Shown: piece after piece, positions 9,814 to 18,226 of the stretch | Numbering within the stretch: the stretch's first letter is position 1 | How the letters are laid out: each line of letters begins with the position of its first letter | From: Clostridia bacterium | GTDB lineage: Bacteria; Bacillota; Clostridia; Christensenellales; Aristaeellaceae | Direction of reading: 5' to 3' | NCBI GenBank assembly: GCA_017428385.1 | Contig: JAFRQX010000038.1 | Location: forward strand, 124,001-188,000 | DNA length: 64,000 bases | Made by a program: the position numbers and the translations under genes | The notes under the pieces: model-generated | Seen by the model: the letters and a program-made list of their open reading frames with translations, nothing else | Database searches by the model: none | What the model was told of the DNA's origin: nothing

Positions 9814-10725
9814 TCAGAGATCCAGCGCTTTTGCTTTGGACTGGTGAGCCTGGAGCTGGGCACGATACTCACTGGGAGAAACACCGGTGAGTTTTTTAAA
9901 GGAACGAAGGAAATTGGAATAGTCTCCAAAGCCGCATAAATCAGAAATCTCGCCTAAGGAAATCTCTTCGAAGAGTTTTTCCCTGGCGAGCATGACGCGG
10001 CGGTAAATGATGTAGTTATAGACGCTGTGGTGAATATAATGCATGAACTCATGGGAAAGGGTAGAGACACTGATGCCGAACTGCTCTGAAAGAGAATCGA
10101 GGGTCAGAGGCTCAATAAAATGCTCATTGATATATACCAGCACCTGATGCATTAAAGGATTCAATGAGGTGTTTGGCTGCTGGGGTGAAATATCCTCCAT
10201 CGTATCAAGAATGATCCGGAAGAAAGGAAGAAGATAAGAAAGATCCCTGAAATGATCCAGGGGAGAAAACTTTTCGCAGTTTGCCATGAGTGTTTTCAGG
10301 TATTCAGTACATTCAGATGCTGTTTCATCAGAAAGATTATAAATCAGACAGCCCTGGCCTTTCAGCTTTTCCGAAAAGAGCTGGGGCAGGTCAATCTGTC
10401 CGCTGCCAATCGTAGACAGGTAATCAGCTGAACAGTAAAGGAAAGCCCGCTCATAGCGCGGAAGAACCTGATCCCACATGAGGCCATGCATATGAAAGGG
10501 AGGAACAATGACCAGCTGATTTGGCTGAAGAAGATACATTTCATTATCCACGCCAAAGTCCCGGGCACCACTGATATGGAGAAAGAATTCATAGAAGTCG
10601 TGGCAATGATAACCGTAACGCGGCTTGTTCAGTGATATGCCATAATAGCCTTCATAATCACTGCGACCGTGTCCCATAGAACAATAACCGAAGTTGGATA
10701 AGGATACCTGACCGGAATTACTCAT
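9814..10725 (-). CDS. AraC-family transcriptional regulator (paralogue 1)
   Basis: 303-residue regulator: an N-terminal cupin-like sensor (YGYHCHDFYEFFLHISG, QLVIVPPFHMHG) and a C-terminal pair of helix-turn-helix units (LTLDSLSEQFGISVSTLSHEF; ISDLCGFGDYSNFLRSFKKLTGVSPSEYRAQ). The start at 10725 is chosen because GGAGGG lies 7 nt upstream; an upstream in-frame ATG at 10803 has no such site. It is divergent from the permease operon and similar throughout to the regulator at 14883-15773. Likely an activator responding to a sugar; ligand unknown. Confidence 0.88.
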   Translation of the reverse strand: MSNSGQVSLSNFGYCSMGHGRSDYEGYYGISLNKPRYGYHCHDFYEFFLHISGARDFGVDNEMYLLQPNQLVIVPPFHMHGLMWDQVLPRYERAFLYCSADYLSTIGSGQIDLPQLFSEKLKGQGCLIYNLSDETASECTEYLKTLMANCEKFSPLDHFRDLSYLLPFFRIILDTMEDISPQQPNTSLNPLMHQVLVYINEHFIEPLTLDSLSEQFGISVSTLSHEFMHYIHHSVYNYIIYRRVMLAREKLFEEISLGEISDLCGFGDYSNFLRSFKKLTGVSPSEYRAQLQAHQSKAKALDL

Positions 10726-10934
10726 AACATTTCCCTCCGGAGGAGTATCTGAATTGCATCTATTATATGGCCATGTAAACAAAAAGCACAAGATTGTATA
10801 CAAAACATGAACAACTCGTGTATGAATTCATAAAAATGTATTTATATATAAATACAACATGATACTGATAAAAACCCAGATTGTATGCAATAGACAGTAC
10901 AGATAAAGCAGGATGTGCATAGTTTATGACATGA

Positions 10935-10970
10935 TTTGCATGGAAAGTATATAAATTGTGCACATATAAT
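10935..10970 (+). promoter_or_regulatory. Candidate AraC site and -10 box of the permease operon
   Basis: TTTGCATGGAAAG (10935-10947) matches TTTGCATACAAAG at 15804-15816, upstream of the Gfo/Idh/MocA operon, in 11 of 13 positions. A TATAAT lies at 10965-10970 with only a weak -35 (TGGAAA) inside the motif, as expected for an activator-dependent promoter. Related GTATACAAAA and GTATGCAATA sequences lie further upstream. The rest of the 308-bp divergent region is AT-rich without other clear signals. Confidence 0.4.
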
Positions 10971-11033
10971 ACAGGTGAAACGGACAATAATTGACCATAT
11001 TACGCAAAAGAAATGCATGCAAGGGGGAAGCAT

Positions 11034-11969
11034 ATGACCACGCGTTCCATCAGGAAGCCCAGAAACAACGCAGGGTGGCTTCACAGGGACTGGAGACTAT
11101 ACGTCATGCTGATCCTGCCTGTGGCTTTTTACCTGATCTTCTGCTATAAGCCGATGGTGGGTGTTATCATCGGTTTCCAGAAATTCAACATGTTCAAAGG
11201 CATGTGGGGAAGCAAATGGATCGGACTGGAGAACTTCAGGTTCGTGATGAATATGCCTGACTTCCCGGTAGCCCTCCAAAATACCCTGTGGCTGAACTTC
11301 CTCGGCCTGGTGGCCGGTTTCCCGGTGCCGATCATCCTGGCAATCCTGCTGAATGAGATGAAAAGCATCAAGGTTAAGAAAGTATCACAGACACTGCTGT
11401 ACCTGCCGCACTTCCTGAGCTGGATCATTATCGGCGGTATGGTGCTGCAGATCTTCAGCCCGAAGACCGGTATCATCAACGCGACGCTGCTGAGACTGGG
11501 CTGGATCGATAAGAGCATTCCGTTCCTGACTGACGGCCCGCACTGGCAGGCAACCTACACGCTGATCGGCGTGTGGCAGAGCATGGGTTGGGGAACAATC
11601 CTGTACCTGTCCGCCATTACCGGAATAAACATGGAACTGTTCGAAGCCGCCAAGATCGACGGCGCGAACAAGCTCCAGCAGATCTGGCATGTGACCCTGC
11701 CGGGTATCCGCAGCACCATCGTAATCCTGCTGATCCTGAACGTCGGCCAGATGATGAACATCAGCTTTGACCGGCCGTACGTGCTGGGCAACCCGATGGT
11801 CCAGAATTACTGTGACGTACTTTCCACCTTCGTATACCGTGCCGGTATTACGAACTCCCAGTTTGCGAGAGCCACAGCCGTGGGTCTGTTCCAGTCTGTG
11901 GTTGGACTGATCCTGATCACCGGGGCCAATATCATTGCCAGACGCCTCGGCGAAGAAGGCATCTGGTAA
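11034..11969 (+). CDS. Carbohydrate ABC transporter permease, LplB type
   Basis: 311-residue inner-membrane permease with about six membrane segments, the first at residues 22-42 (LYVMLILPVAFYLIF). The cytoplasmic coupling loop EAAKIDGANKLQQIWHVTLPGI near residue 210 is the EAA motif that docks to an ATPase. The N-terminal ILPVAFYLIFCYKPMVGVIIGFQ pattern is typical of LplB/YtePQ-like sugar importers. AAGGGGG lies 6 nt before the ATG at 11034, which favours it over the ATG at 11013. No ATPase gene is nearby, so a shared MsmX-type ATPase elsewhere probably energises it. Confidence 0.9.
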   Translation: MTTRSIRKPRNNAGWLHRDWRLYVMLILPVAFYLIFCYKPMVGVIIGFQKFNMFKGMWGSKWIGLENFRFVMNMPDFPVALQNTLWLNFLGLVAGFPVPIILAILLNEMKSIKVKKVSQTLLYLPHFLSWIIIGGMVLQIFSPKTGIINATLLRLGWIDKSIPFLTDGPHWQATYTLIGVWQSMGWGTILYLSAITGINMELFEAAKIDGANKLQQIWHVTLPGIRSTIVILLILNVGQMMNISFDRPYVLGNPMVQNYCDVLSTFVYRAGITNSQFARATAVGLFQSVVGLILITGANIIARRLGEEGIW

Positions 11970-11982
11970 GGAGGTGGATGAG

Positions 11983-12903
11983 ATGGCAGAGAAAATCATT
12001 ACTCCTGATCAGCATGAGATCGTAGTCAAGAAAGCAAAGATCTGGACACCTGCACAGATTATCCTGACGATTGTCATTATTCTCTTCAGCCTGACGTGCC
12101 TGCTTCCGTTCGTAAACGTGGCGGCAGTATCCTTCAGTTCCAAGTCGGCTATCCTGCGCGGCGACGTGAGCTTCTGGCCTGTGGATTTTGAAACCACAGC
12201 ATACCAGGCGATCTTCTCCGATAAGAGCATGACGCGCAGCCTCGTGTTCACGATCATTATTACGGTTGTATATACCCTGTTCTCCATGATCATGACGATC
12301 CTGATGGCTTATCCGCTGACAAAGAAACGCCTGCGCGGGCGTAACTTCTTCAGCTTCCTGGCATTGTTCACGATGTATTTCTCCGGCGGTATTATCCCGC
12401 ATTACCTGAACATCAAAGAACTGGGCCTGATGGACAGTCCCTGGGCACTGATTCTCCCAGGTATGCTGAGCACCTATAACATGATCATCCTGAAGAGCTT
12501 TTTCCAGACACTGCCCAACGAACTGGAAGAAGCAGCCATCATTGACGGCGCGAATGACTTCCAGGTACTGCTGAAGGTTTACCTGCCGCTGTCCATGGCA
12601 TCCCTGGCCACACTGACGCTGTTCTATGCGGTAGGCAAGTGGAACAGCTTCCAGGACGCCCTGTACTACATACAGACAAAAGCTTACCAGCCTCTGCAGC
12701 TGAAACTGTACCACATCATAAAGGGTTCACAGGCGGTTGACGTGGCAGCCCTGGAAGGCGGAGCCTCTACGGTGGCTACAAGCGTTTCCGAATCCATTGA
12801 GCCGGCATCCATCATCTTTGCCACACTGCCGATCCTGGTAGTCTATCCGTTCGTGCAGCGGTACTTTGTGGCGGGCGTGACGATAGGGGCAGTCAAAGGC
12901 TGA
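11983..12903 (+). CDS. Carbohydrate ABC transporter permease, LplC type
   Basis: 306-residue partner permease. Membrane segments begin near residue 22 (IILTIVIILFSLTCLLPFVNV), and the EAA loop is EEAAIIDGANDFQVLLKVYLPL near 185. AAGGAGGT, overlapping the preceding stop codon, lies 7 nt before this ATG, so the two permeases are translationally linked. The C-terminus VAGVTIGAVKG is typical of LplC. A hairpin overlaps the stop, so transcription into the solute-binding gene may be reduced. Confidence 0.9.
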   Translation: MAEKIITPDQHEIVVKKAKIWTPAQIILTIVIILFSLTCLLPFVNVAAVSFSSKSAILRGDVSFWPVDFETTAYQAIFSDKSMTRSLVFTIIITVVYTLFSMIMTILMAYPLTKKRLRGRNFFSFLALFTMYFSGGIIPHYLNIKELGLMDSPWALILPGMLSTYNMIILKSFFQTLPNELEEAAIIDGANDFQVLLKVYLPLSMASLATLTLFYAVGKWNSFQDALYYIQTKAYQPLQLKLYHIIKGSQAVDVAALEGGASTVATSVSESIEPASIIFATLPILVVYPFVQRYFVAGVTIGAVKG

Positions 12904-12913
12904 GGCCTTTGAC
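12892..12913 (+). terminator. Hairpin overlapping the LplC-type stop codon
   Basis: GTCAAAGGC and GCCTTTGAC flank TGAG, which includes the stop codon. The 9-bp stem is perfect but no T-run follows, so it may be a stability or attenuation structure. Confidence 0.45.
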
Positions 12914-12919
12914 CGCACC

Positions 12920-12959
12920 AACTTAAAACTTAAGACTTAAAACTTAAAACTTAAAAATG
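12920..12959 (+). repeat. Dispersed heptamer-repeat element, copy 3
   Basis: This copy lacks TAATGAATACTG but has four or five 7-nt units (AACTTAA, one with G) ending AAAAATGG, followed by TGGAAG and a hairpin, as in other copies. Confidence 0.8.
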
Positions 12960-12965
12960 GTGGAA

Positions 12966-12987
12966 GAAAAATCCCAAAGGATTTTTC
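12966..12987 (+). terminator. Small terminator-like hairpin
   Basis: GAAAAATCC-caaa-GGATTTTTC. The same layout, with a different stem, follows the repeat copy at 18346-18374. Confidence 0.55.
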
Positions 12988-13002
12988 AGAGAATTAAGAA
13001 GG

Positions 13003-13079
13003 GTGAAATATCGGCCAGAGGCCGATGTGAAATATTGGACTTCGTCCAATGTGAAATATTCGTCTTCGACGAATATGAA
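13003..13079 (+). repeat. Hairpin array with GTGAAAT linkers, array 2
   Basis: Three perfect hairpins (ATCGGCC-aga-GGCCGAT, ATTGGAC-ttc-GTCCAAT, ATTCGTC-ttc-GACGAAT), each preceded by GTGAAAT. It lies between the permeases and the solute-binding protein. Another small hairpin, AGGGC-aaaa-GCCCT, follows near 13097 before the ribosome-binding site. Confidence 0.85.
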
Positions 13080-13139
13080 AGGAACTCCGATTTCTGAGGG
13101 CAAAAGCCCTTGAAATAAAAAAAAAGGAGGAACCCAAAA

Positions 13140-14732
13140 ATGAAAAAGACCCTGGCTATTCTGCTGACCCTGGCTCTGCTGCTGGGCATCGCAGGACCCT
13201 CCCTGGCGGAAGACGAATGGATTACGCTGCGGGTTGAGACCTATGACCGCGAAATCGCCGGTCTGAACGTGACTGACTGCTGGCAGCTGAAGTACGCTCA
13301 GGAACACTTCGGCGATCCCAACAAGATCAAGCTCGAGTTCGTGTCCTACGCCCGTTGGACCGAAGGCGACCTGCTGACCACCGCGCTGGCCGGCGGCACC
13401 GCTCCTGACCTGTGCCTGACCTACAACGGCGGCCTGGTGCAGCAGTGCATCGACGACGAAGGTATCTGGCAGCTGGATGACCTGCTGAACACCTACGGCG
13501 AAAACCTGAAGGCGTTCCTGGGCGACGAGCTCCTGACCTACGGCCAGAGCGATCATGACGGCGATGGCACCCCCGAACAGTGGTACATCCCGGCCCGTCG
13601 TATCAGCCGCGCTAACGTTGGTAACTTCATCCGTGAAGACTGGCTGAAGGCCCTGAACATGGAAAAGCCCACCAACATCGAAGAGTTCACCGCTTACCTG
13701 CGTGCTGCCAAGGAAGCCAAGCTGGCTGGCGAGAATACCTCTCCCTTCTCCTTCGGCATCTATGCTCCCGATCCGCTGTACAATGTACGCCGGTTCACCG
13801 ATGCTTTCATCGATTTCACCAAGGTTACCAAGGAAGACTGGTTCGCATACTGCAAGAACCCCGAAATGCTGCCCGGCAGCAAGGAAGGCTTCCGCTGGAT
13901 GAACACCCTGTATCATGAGGGCATCATCCCCGAAACCTTCGCCCTGACCGACAATGACCAGGCGAATGATACCGCCCTGATCATGGGTTACAACGGATTC
14001 TTCTCCCAGCAGCCCGACCAGCCCTGGCGGACTGACAAGAACTACCAGATCGAACTCGAGAAGAACGTTGAAGGCGGCCACTGGGTCACCGTCAACCCCT
14101 TCAAGAACGAGAGCCTGGGCGGAAAGACCCTGCATGACATATACGCTCCTGCCGGCCTGAGCATCATCATCCCGCTGACAACCGACGAGAAGACCGCTGT
14201 GGCCGCGATGAAGTACCTCGACTGGATGGCCATTCCGGAGAACATGTTCGCTATGCAGAACGGTATCGAAGGCATCAACTATGAAGGCCTGACCGACGAC
14301 GGCATCCCGTTCGGCGTGAAGAGCGCTGACGCTGTTCCGGACGAGAACAAGATGCACGCCGGCGACATCTGCTTCATCTCCAACGGTCTGTGCTACGGCG
14401 ACGACGCCAAGAACGCTGCCGCTCTGGCCCTGCCCTTCAAGGGATATGAAGATGACGTCGTGGCTTCCTACGCTGACGCTCTGACCGACGCGTGGACCCA
14501 GATCAGCTTCACCGTCAGCATCCAGGCTGACACCGACTACGGCGCCACCGTTAAGAGCGCTCAGGGCAAGTTCCTGGCTGACGTGGTCAGCTGCGATCCT
14601 GCCGAATTCGACGCTGTCTATGATGCCGGCATCCAGGATATCCTGAACTCCGGTGCTCAGCAGATGATCGACGAATTCCGCGCGGCTTACAATGCGGGCA
14701 ACTACCGCGGCGTATTCCCGGGAGACCTCTAA
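13140..14732 (+). CDS. Extracellular solute-binding protein of the sugar ABC transporter
   Basis: 530-residue secreted binding protein, the size of LplA/YtcQ-type receptors for oligosaccharides. A clear signal peptide covers residues 1-23 with cleavage expected after PSLA. There is no Cys near the cleavage site, hence no lipoprotein box. Family features include the early FVSYARWTEGDLLTTALAGGTAPDL segment. AAAAGGAGGAA precedes the ATG. It is the third gene of the transporter, but two hairpins and an array lie between it and the permeases, so it may be expressed at a different level. Ligand not predictable. Confidence 0.88.
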   Translation: MKKTLAILLTLALLLGIAGPSLAEDEWITLRVETYDREIAGLNVTDCWQLKYAQEHFGDPNKIKLEFVSYARWTEGDLLTTALAGGTAPDLCLTYNGGLVQQCIDDEGIWQLDDLLNTYGENLKAFLGDELLTYGQSDHDGDGTPEQWYIPARRISRANVGNFIREDWLKALNMEKPTNIEEFTAYLRAAKEAKLAGENTSPFSFGIYAPDPLYNVRRFTDAFIDFTKVTKEDWFAYCKNPEMLPGSKEGFRWMNTLYHEGIIPETFALTDNDQANDTALIMGYNGFFSQQPDQPWRTDKNYQIELEKNVEGGHWVTVNPFKNESLGGKTLHDIYAPAGLSIIIPLTTDEKTAVAAMKYLDWMAIPENMFAMQNGIEGINYEGLTDDGIPFGVKSADAVPDENKMHAGDICFISNGLCYGDDAKNAAALALPFKGYEDDVVASYADALTDAWTQISFTVSIQADTDYGATVKSAQGKFLADVVSCDPAEFDAVYDAGIQDILNSGAQQMIDEFRAAYNAGNYRGVFPGDL

Positions 14733-14739
14733 TATGAAC

Positions 14740-14778
14740 GAAGAAAAGAGTGCCGGGTAAACCGGCACTCTTTTCTTC
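14740..14778 (+). terminator. Terminator of the sugar transporter operon
   Basis: A 17-bp perfect stem (14740-14756 with 14762-14778) with A-rich left and T-rich right arms, 8 nt after the stop codon. It is likely bidirectional, serving the convergent AraC gene too. Confidence 0.9.
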
Positions 14779-14779
14779 T

Positions 14780-14812
14780 TAATGAATACTGAAAACTTAA
14801 AACTTAAAAATG
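14780..14812 (+). repeat. Dispersed heptamer-repeat element, copy 4
   Basis: TAATGAATACTG, two AAAACTT units and AAAAATGA, directly after the terminator. Confidence 0.85.
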
Positions 14813-14882
14813 AATAAAATATAGGTCAAACTATATATTTAGAATACCGTTTAGTATTAGACAAGTTAAGAGTAAAAAGATG

Positions 14883-15773
14883 TCAGTTCAGTTCGCGGTG
14901 ACTGTACTGAAGGAGTTGTTTGCGGTATTTGCTGGGGGAAATCCCGGCGATACGGGTAAAAGAACGAAGAAAATTGGAATAATCATTAAAGCCGCACTGA
15001 TAGGCAATCGCGTTCAATGAATCCTCACCGAGCATCTGGCGGCGCGCAAGCGTGACGCGGCGGTAGAGAATGTAATCATAGATACTGCGGTTGGTAAAAC
15101 GGGAAAACTCATGGGAAAGATAGGACTCACTGACACCGAAACGGTGAGCCAGATCACTGATCCGCAGCTGCTGGGTATAGTGGTTGTTGATATAGGTCAG
15201 CACTTCCTGAATGACGCTGTTTGTCCCGGTTTCATCCTGAACAGGTACGGTACGGCGGATTACCTGACAAAGAAGATTGACCAGAATGATCATATAGGAA
15301 TAGGCCTGAAGCCTTTCCACGGCATCCATTTCACGTGAGTCAGAAGCCTCGATCTGACGAACGCAGTGCACGAAGCGCTCCGCATCAGCATCGGAAAGCT
15401 GGTAGGTATAATGGCCGCCTGAAGCGCAGGCGTGGAAGAACTGGTTCAGATCCAGCTGACCACAGCCAAGATTGCTCATAACTTCCGGAGAGCAATTGAG
15501 GAAGGCACGTTCGTAATTGCGTAGTTCACTGGTGCAGGAAAGCCCATGCATACAGAACGGCGGCAGAATGAAAACCTGATTGGGCTTCAGCGTATAGAGT
15601 TTGTTATCAACGCCCATATACTGGCCGCCATGAAGATGAATATATAGTTCATAATAATCGTGACAATGATACTGGGTAACTTCGATCGATTCACTGAATC
15701 TGTATCGGCCTTCATAACCCTGACCACCCTGCTGCATCGGTTCAAAGGGAGTCTGGACATCATAGGATTCCAC
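14883..15773 (-). CDS. AraC-family transcriptional regulator (paralogue 2)
   Basis: 296 residues with the same design as the regulator at 9814-10725: a cupin-like half (YHCHDYYELYIHLHGGQYMGVDNKLY) and two helix-turn-helix units (LRISDLAHRFGVSESYLSHEF; IAYQCGFNDYSNFLRSFTRIAGISPSKYRKQ). The chosen start is a GTG at 15773 because AGGAGG lies 7 nt upstream. It is divergent from the oxidoreductase operon, which it probably activates. The two paralogues bracket the transporter genes, suggesting a duplicated regulatory pair for one sugar pathway. Confidence 0.87.
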   Translation of the reverse strand: MESYDVQTPFEPMQQGGQGYEGRYRFSESIEVTQYHCHDYYELYIHLHGGQYMGVDNKLYTLKPNQVFILPPFCMHGLSCTSELRNYERAFLNCSPEVMSNLGCGQLDLNQFFHACASGGHYTYQLSDADAERFVHCVRQIEASDSREMDAVERLQAYSYMIILVNLLCQVIRRTVPVQDETGTNSVIQEVLTYINNHYTQQLRISDLAHRFGVSESYLSHEFSRFTNRSIYDYILYRRVTLARRQMLGEDSLNAIAYQCGFNDYSNFLRSFTRIAGISPSKYRKQLLQYSHRELN

Positions 15774-15803
15774 AAGACCACCTCCTGAATGGAATGTGCA
15801 GTA

Positions 15804-15816
15804 TTTGCATACAAAG
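15804..15816 (+). promoter_or_regulatory. Candidate AraC operator before the oxidoreductase operon
   Basis: TTTGCATACAAAG, near-identical to the motif before the permease operon. A TATACT at 15854-15859 could be the -10 box of the oxidoreductase genes; no good -35 is seen. Confidence 0.35.
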
Positions 15817-15905
15817 AAACCGGATTCGTATGGAGAATGCACCCGCATTTACCTATACTGAAACCAACAGAGAAGGACAAAAACCATCAAAATGAGGTGA
15901 TGATA

Positions 15906-17066
15906 ATGATTAACGTAGCGATCATCGGTACTGGCGGAATCTCCCATGCTCATATCAAAGCCTACCTGAGATTTCCGGAGCGATGCAGGATCGCAGCCCT
16001 TGTAGATATTATCCCCGGAAAGGCGCAGCGTGTCAAGGAACAATACAACCTGGACGCGGATGTTTACCTGGATCATCATGAAATCCTGGATAAGGATATA
16101 GACCTGGTGGACGTATGCACACCACCCTTTGTGCATGCTGAAATTTCCATTAACGCCCTGAGAAGCGGGAAGAATGTAGTATGCGAAAAGCCCATGGCTG
16201 CATCCCTGGAAGAATGTGACGCCATGCTGCGGGCAAGGGATGAAAGCGGGAAGAAGCTTTCCATTATCGCGCAGAACCGTTTCCGCCTGCCGGTAAGGAA
16301 CCTGAAGGCACTGCTGGACAGCGGCATGGCCGGAAAAGTACGTCATGTGACTGTGGACTCCCTGTGGTTCCGCGGGCACAGCTACTATGATTTGTGGTGG
16401 CGCGGAACATGGAAAACAGAGGGTGGCGGATGCACCCTGAACCATGCGGTCCATCACATCGATATGCTTGGCTGGATGATGGGAACGCCTGAAAGGGTGA
16501 CCAGCATCCTGGCAAATACCGGACATGACAACGCTGAAGTAGAGGATCTGTCTGTTTCCGTGATGGAATATCCCGGAGCCCTGGCCACACTGACCGCGTC
16601 GGTTGTTTCACACGGAGAAGAACAGGCATTGATTTTCCAGTGCGAGAAAGCCAAGATTGCCTGGCCTTACAGCGTATATGCCTCACAGCCGCAGCCGAAC
16701 GGTTTTCCGCTTCCTGATCCGGATGAGGAATTTGCAAAGAAAGCAGATGAGTATCTCGCGGCCCTGCCGCCGGTACCCTATGAAATGCATGACGGACAGC
16801 TGGACGACGTGCTGAGAGCCCTGGAAGAAGACCGGGAACCCTTTATCACGGGCGAAGACGGCCGCAGGACAATTGAACTGATCTGCGCGATCTATAAAGC
16901 AGGCAGTATGAAGACCGCAGTCACCCTGCCCCTGACGAAAGATGATCCTTTCTACACTGTGGAAGGGATCAGGGCCAATGTACCTCATTTTTACGAAAAA
17001 ACAGCTTCCGTGGAAAACCTGGACGGTGAACTGTCCTTCGGTAATTTCCGGAAAGGGGAAAAATAA
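15906..17066 (+). CDS. Gfo/Idh/MocA-family oxidoreductase 1
   Basis: 386-residue NAD(P)-dependent sugar or polyol dehydrogenase. The Rossmann motif VAIIGTGGISHAH is at residues 4-16, and the family EKP motif is in NVVCEKPMA near residue 90. The C-terminal half has the family's substrate-binding beta sheet. GAGGTG lies 6 nt before the ATG at 15906. It is followed with no gap by a second member of the family. Context (AraC regulator, sugar importer) suggests catabolism of an imported carbohydrate; the substrate is not readable. Confidence 0.87.
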   Translation: MINVAIIGTGGISHAHIKAYLRFPERCRIAALVDIIPGKAQRVKEQYNLDADVYLDHHEILDKDIDLVDVCTPPFVHAEISINALRSGKNVVCEKPMAASLEECDAMLRARDESGKKLSIIAQNRFRLPVRNLKALLDSGMAGKVRHVTVDSLWFRGHSYYDLWWRGTWKTEGGGCTLNHAVHHIDMLGWMMGTPERVTSILANTGHDNAEVEDLSVSVMEYPGALATLTASVVSHGEEQALIFQCEKAKIAWPYSVYASQPQPNGFPLPDPDEEFAKKADEYLAALPPVPYEMHDGQLDDVLRALEEDREPFITGEDGRRTIELICAIYKAGSMKTAVTLPLTKDDPFYTVEGIRANVPHFYEKTASVENLDGELSFGNFRKGEK

Positions 17067-18143
17067 ATGAATGTTTCAGACGGAATGAACTACGCACCGA
17101 AGGGAAAACCCCAGCCGGTGGTGAAGCCGGGAGAGTTCGTGTTTTCCGCAGTACGGCTGGATCACGGACATATCTACGGCATGTGCAACGGACTGACCGA
17201 GGCCGGCGGTACGCTGAAGTATGTTTATGACCCGGATGAGAAAAAGGTAGAAGCCTTCCTGAAGGCGTTTCCGCAGGCGAAAGCAGCCCGGAGCGAGGAA
17301 GAAGCCCTGGGAGACCCGGAGACCCATATGATTGCCGGTGCAGCCATCACCAGCGAACGCTGTGCCCTCGGCCTTCGGGCGATGAATGCCGGGAAAGATT
17401 ACTTTACCGATAAGGCGCCGTTTACCACCCTGGAACAGCTGGATTCCGCAAAGAAAGCTGTGACGGAAACCGGGAAAAAGTACATGGTGTATTATGCGGA
17501 ACGGCTGCATGATGAAGGTTCCATCCTGGCCGGATATATCGCGGAGAGCGGAGAAATCGGCAAGGTTGTTTCCGTGACCGGATTCGGACCGCACCGCCTT
17601 GGCGCACCCGGAAGACCTGCATGGTTCTTTGAACGGGAAAAATACGGCGGTATCCTGTGTGATATCGGCAGCCATCAGTTTGAACAGTTCCTGTATTACG
17701 CCAAGGAAGAAGACGCGGTAGTGACCTCCAGCCGAATCGCGAACTTCGACCATCCGGAATATCCGGAACTGGAAGACTTCGGCGATGCCCAGCTGACCGG
17801 CAAGAACGGAGCAGCCGGATACTTCAAGCTGGACTGGTTCACACCGGACGGCCTGCGCACCTGGGGAGACGGACGGATGTTCATCCAGGGAACAAAGGGC
17901 TTTATTGAAATCCGGAAGTACGTCAATCTCGCCTCTGAAAAGAACGGCGGCGGACACATCTTCGTTGTTAACGACAAGGGAGAAAAGTATGTGAACGCGG
18001 TGGGCGTGACTGGATATCCTTTCTTCGGCCAGCTGATCCTGGACTGCCTGAACAGGACGGAGAACGCGATGACGCAGGAACACGCTTTTAAAGCTGCTGA
18101 ATTGAGCCTGAAGGCTCAACTTCAGGCGGTACGCCTGAAGTAA
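17067..18143 (+). CDS. Gfo/Idh/MocA-family oxidoreductase 2 (atypical)
   Basis: 358 residues, starting on the base after the previous stop codon. It keeps the general fold (FSAVRLDHGHIYGMCNGL nucleotide-binding start, GGILCDIGSHQFEQFLYY later). The usual EKP is replaced by TDKAP, and the first glycines of the Rossmann loop are unusual, so cofactor or activity may differ. The 3' end of the coding sequence folds into a branched hairpin structure that includes the stop codon. It probably acts with the two other oxidoreductases here. Confidence 0.82.
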   Translation: MNVSDGMNYAPKGKPQPVVKPGEFVFSAVRLDHGHIYGMCNGLTEAGGTLKYVYDPDEKKVEAFLKAFPQAKAARSEEEALGDPETHMIAGAAITSERCALGLRAMNAGKDYFTDKAPFTTLEQLDSAKKAVTETGKKYMVYYAERLHDEGSILAGYIAESGEIGKVVSVTGFGPHRLGAPGRPAWFFEREKYGGILCDIGSHQFEQFLYYAKEEDAVVTSSRIANFDHPEYPELEDFGDAQLTGKNGAAGYFKLDWFTPDGLRTWGDGRMFIQGTKGFIEIRKYVNLASEKNGGGHIFVVNDKGEKYVNAVGVTGYPFFGQLILDCLNRTENAMTQEHAFKAAELSLKAQLQAVRLK

Positions 18144-18153
18144 ATTCAGCAGC
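18093..18153 (+). other. Branched hairpin structure over the stop codon of oxidoreductase 2
   Basis: GCTGCTGAATT (18093-18103) pairs with AATTCAGCAGC (18143-18153). Inside it sit two further hairpins, TGAGCC-tgaa-GGCTCA and CTTCAGGCG-gta-CGCCTGAAG. The structure uses the last 17 codons and the stop codon. Confidence 0.6.
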
Positions 18154-18226
18154 TAATGAAAACTTTGTGATCGCCGTATGCCATCCTTGCATCACTTCGT
18201 TCGCAACGATGGACGGCTGTAACATG

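Noticed and set aside
9913..15773. Genomic island around the sugar module beside tRNA-Trp
   Set aside because: There is no integrase, no repeat of the tRNA 3' end was found, and codon use matches the neighbours.
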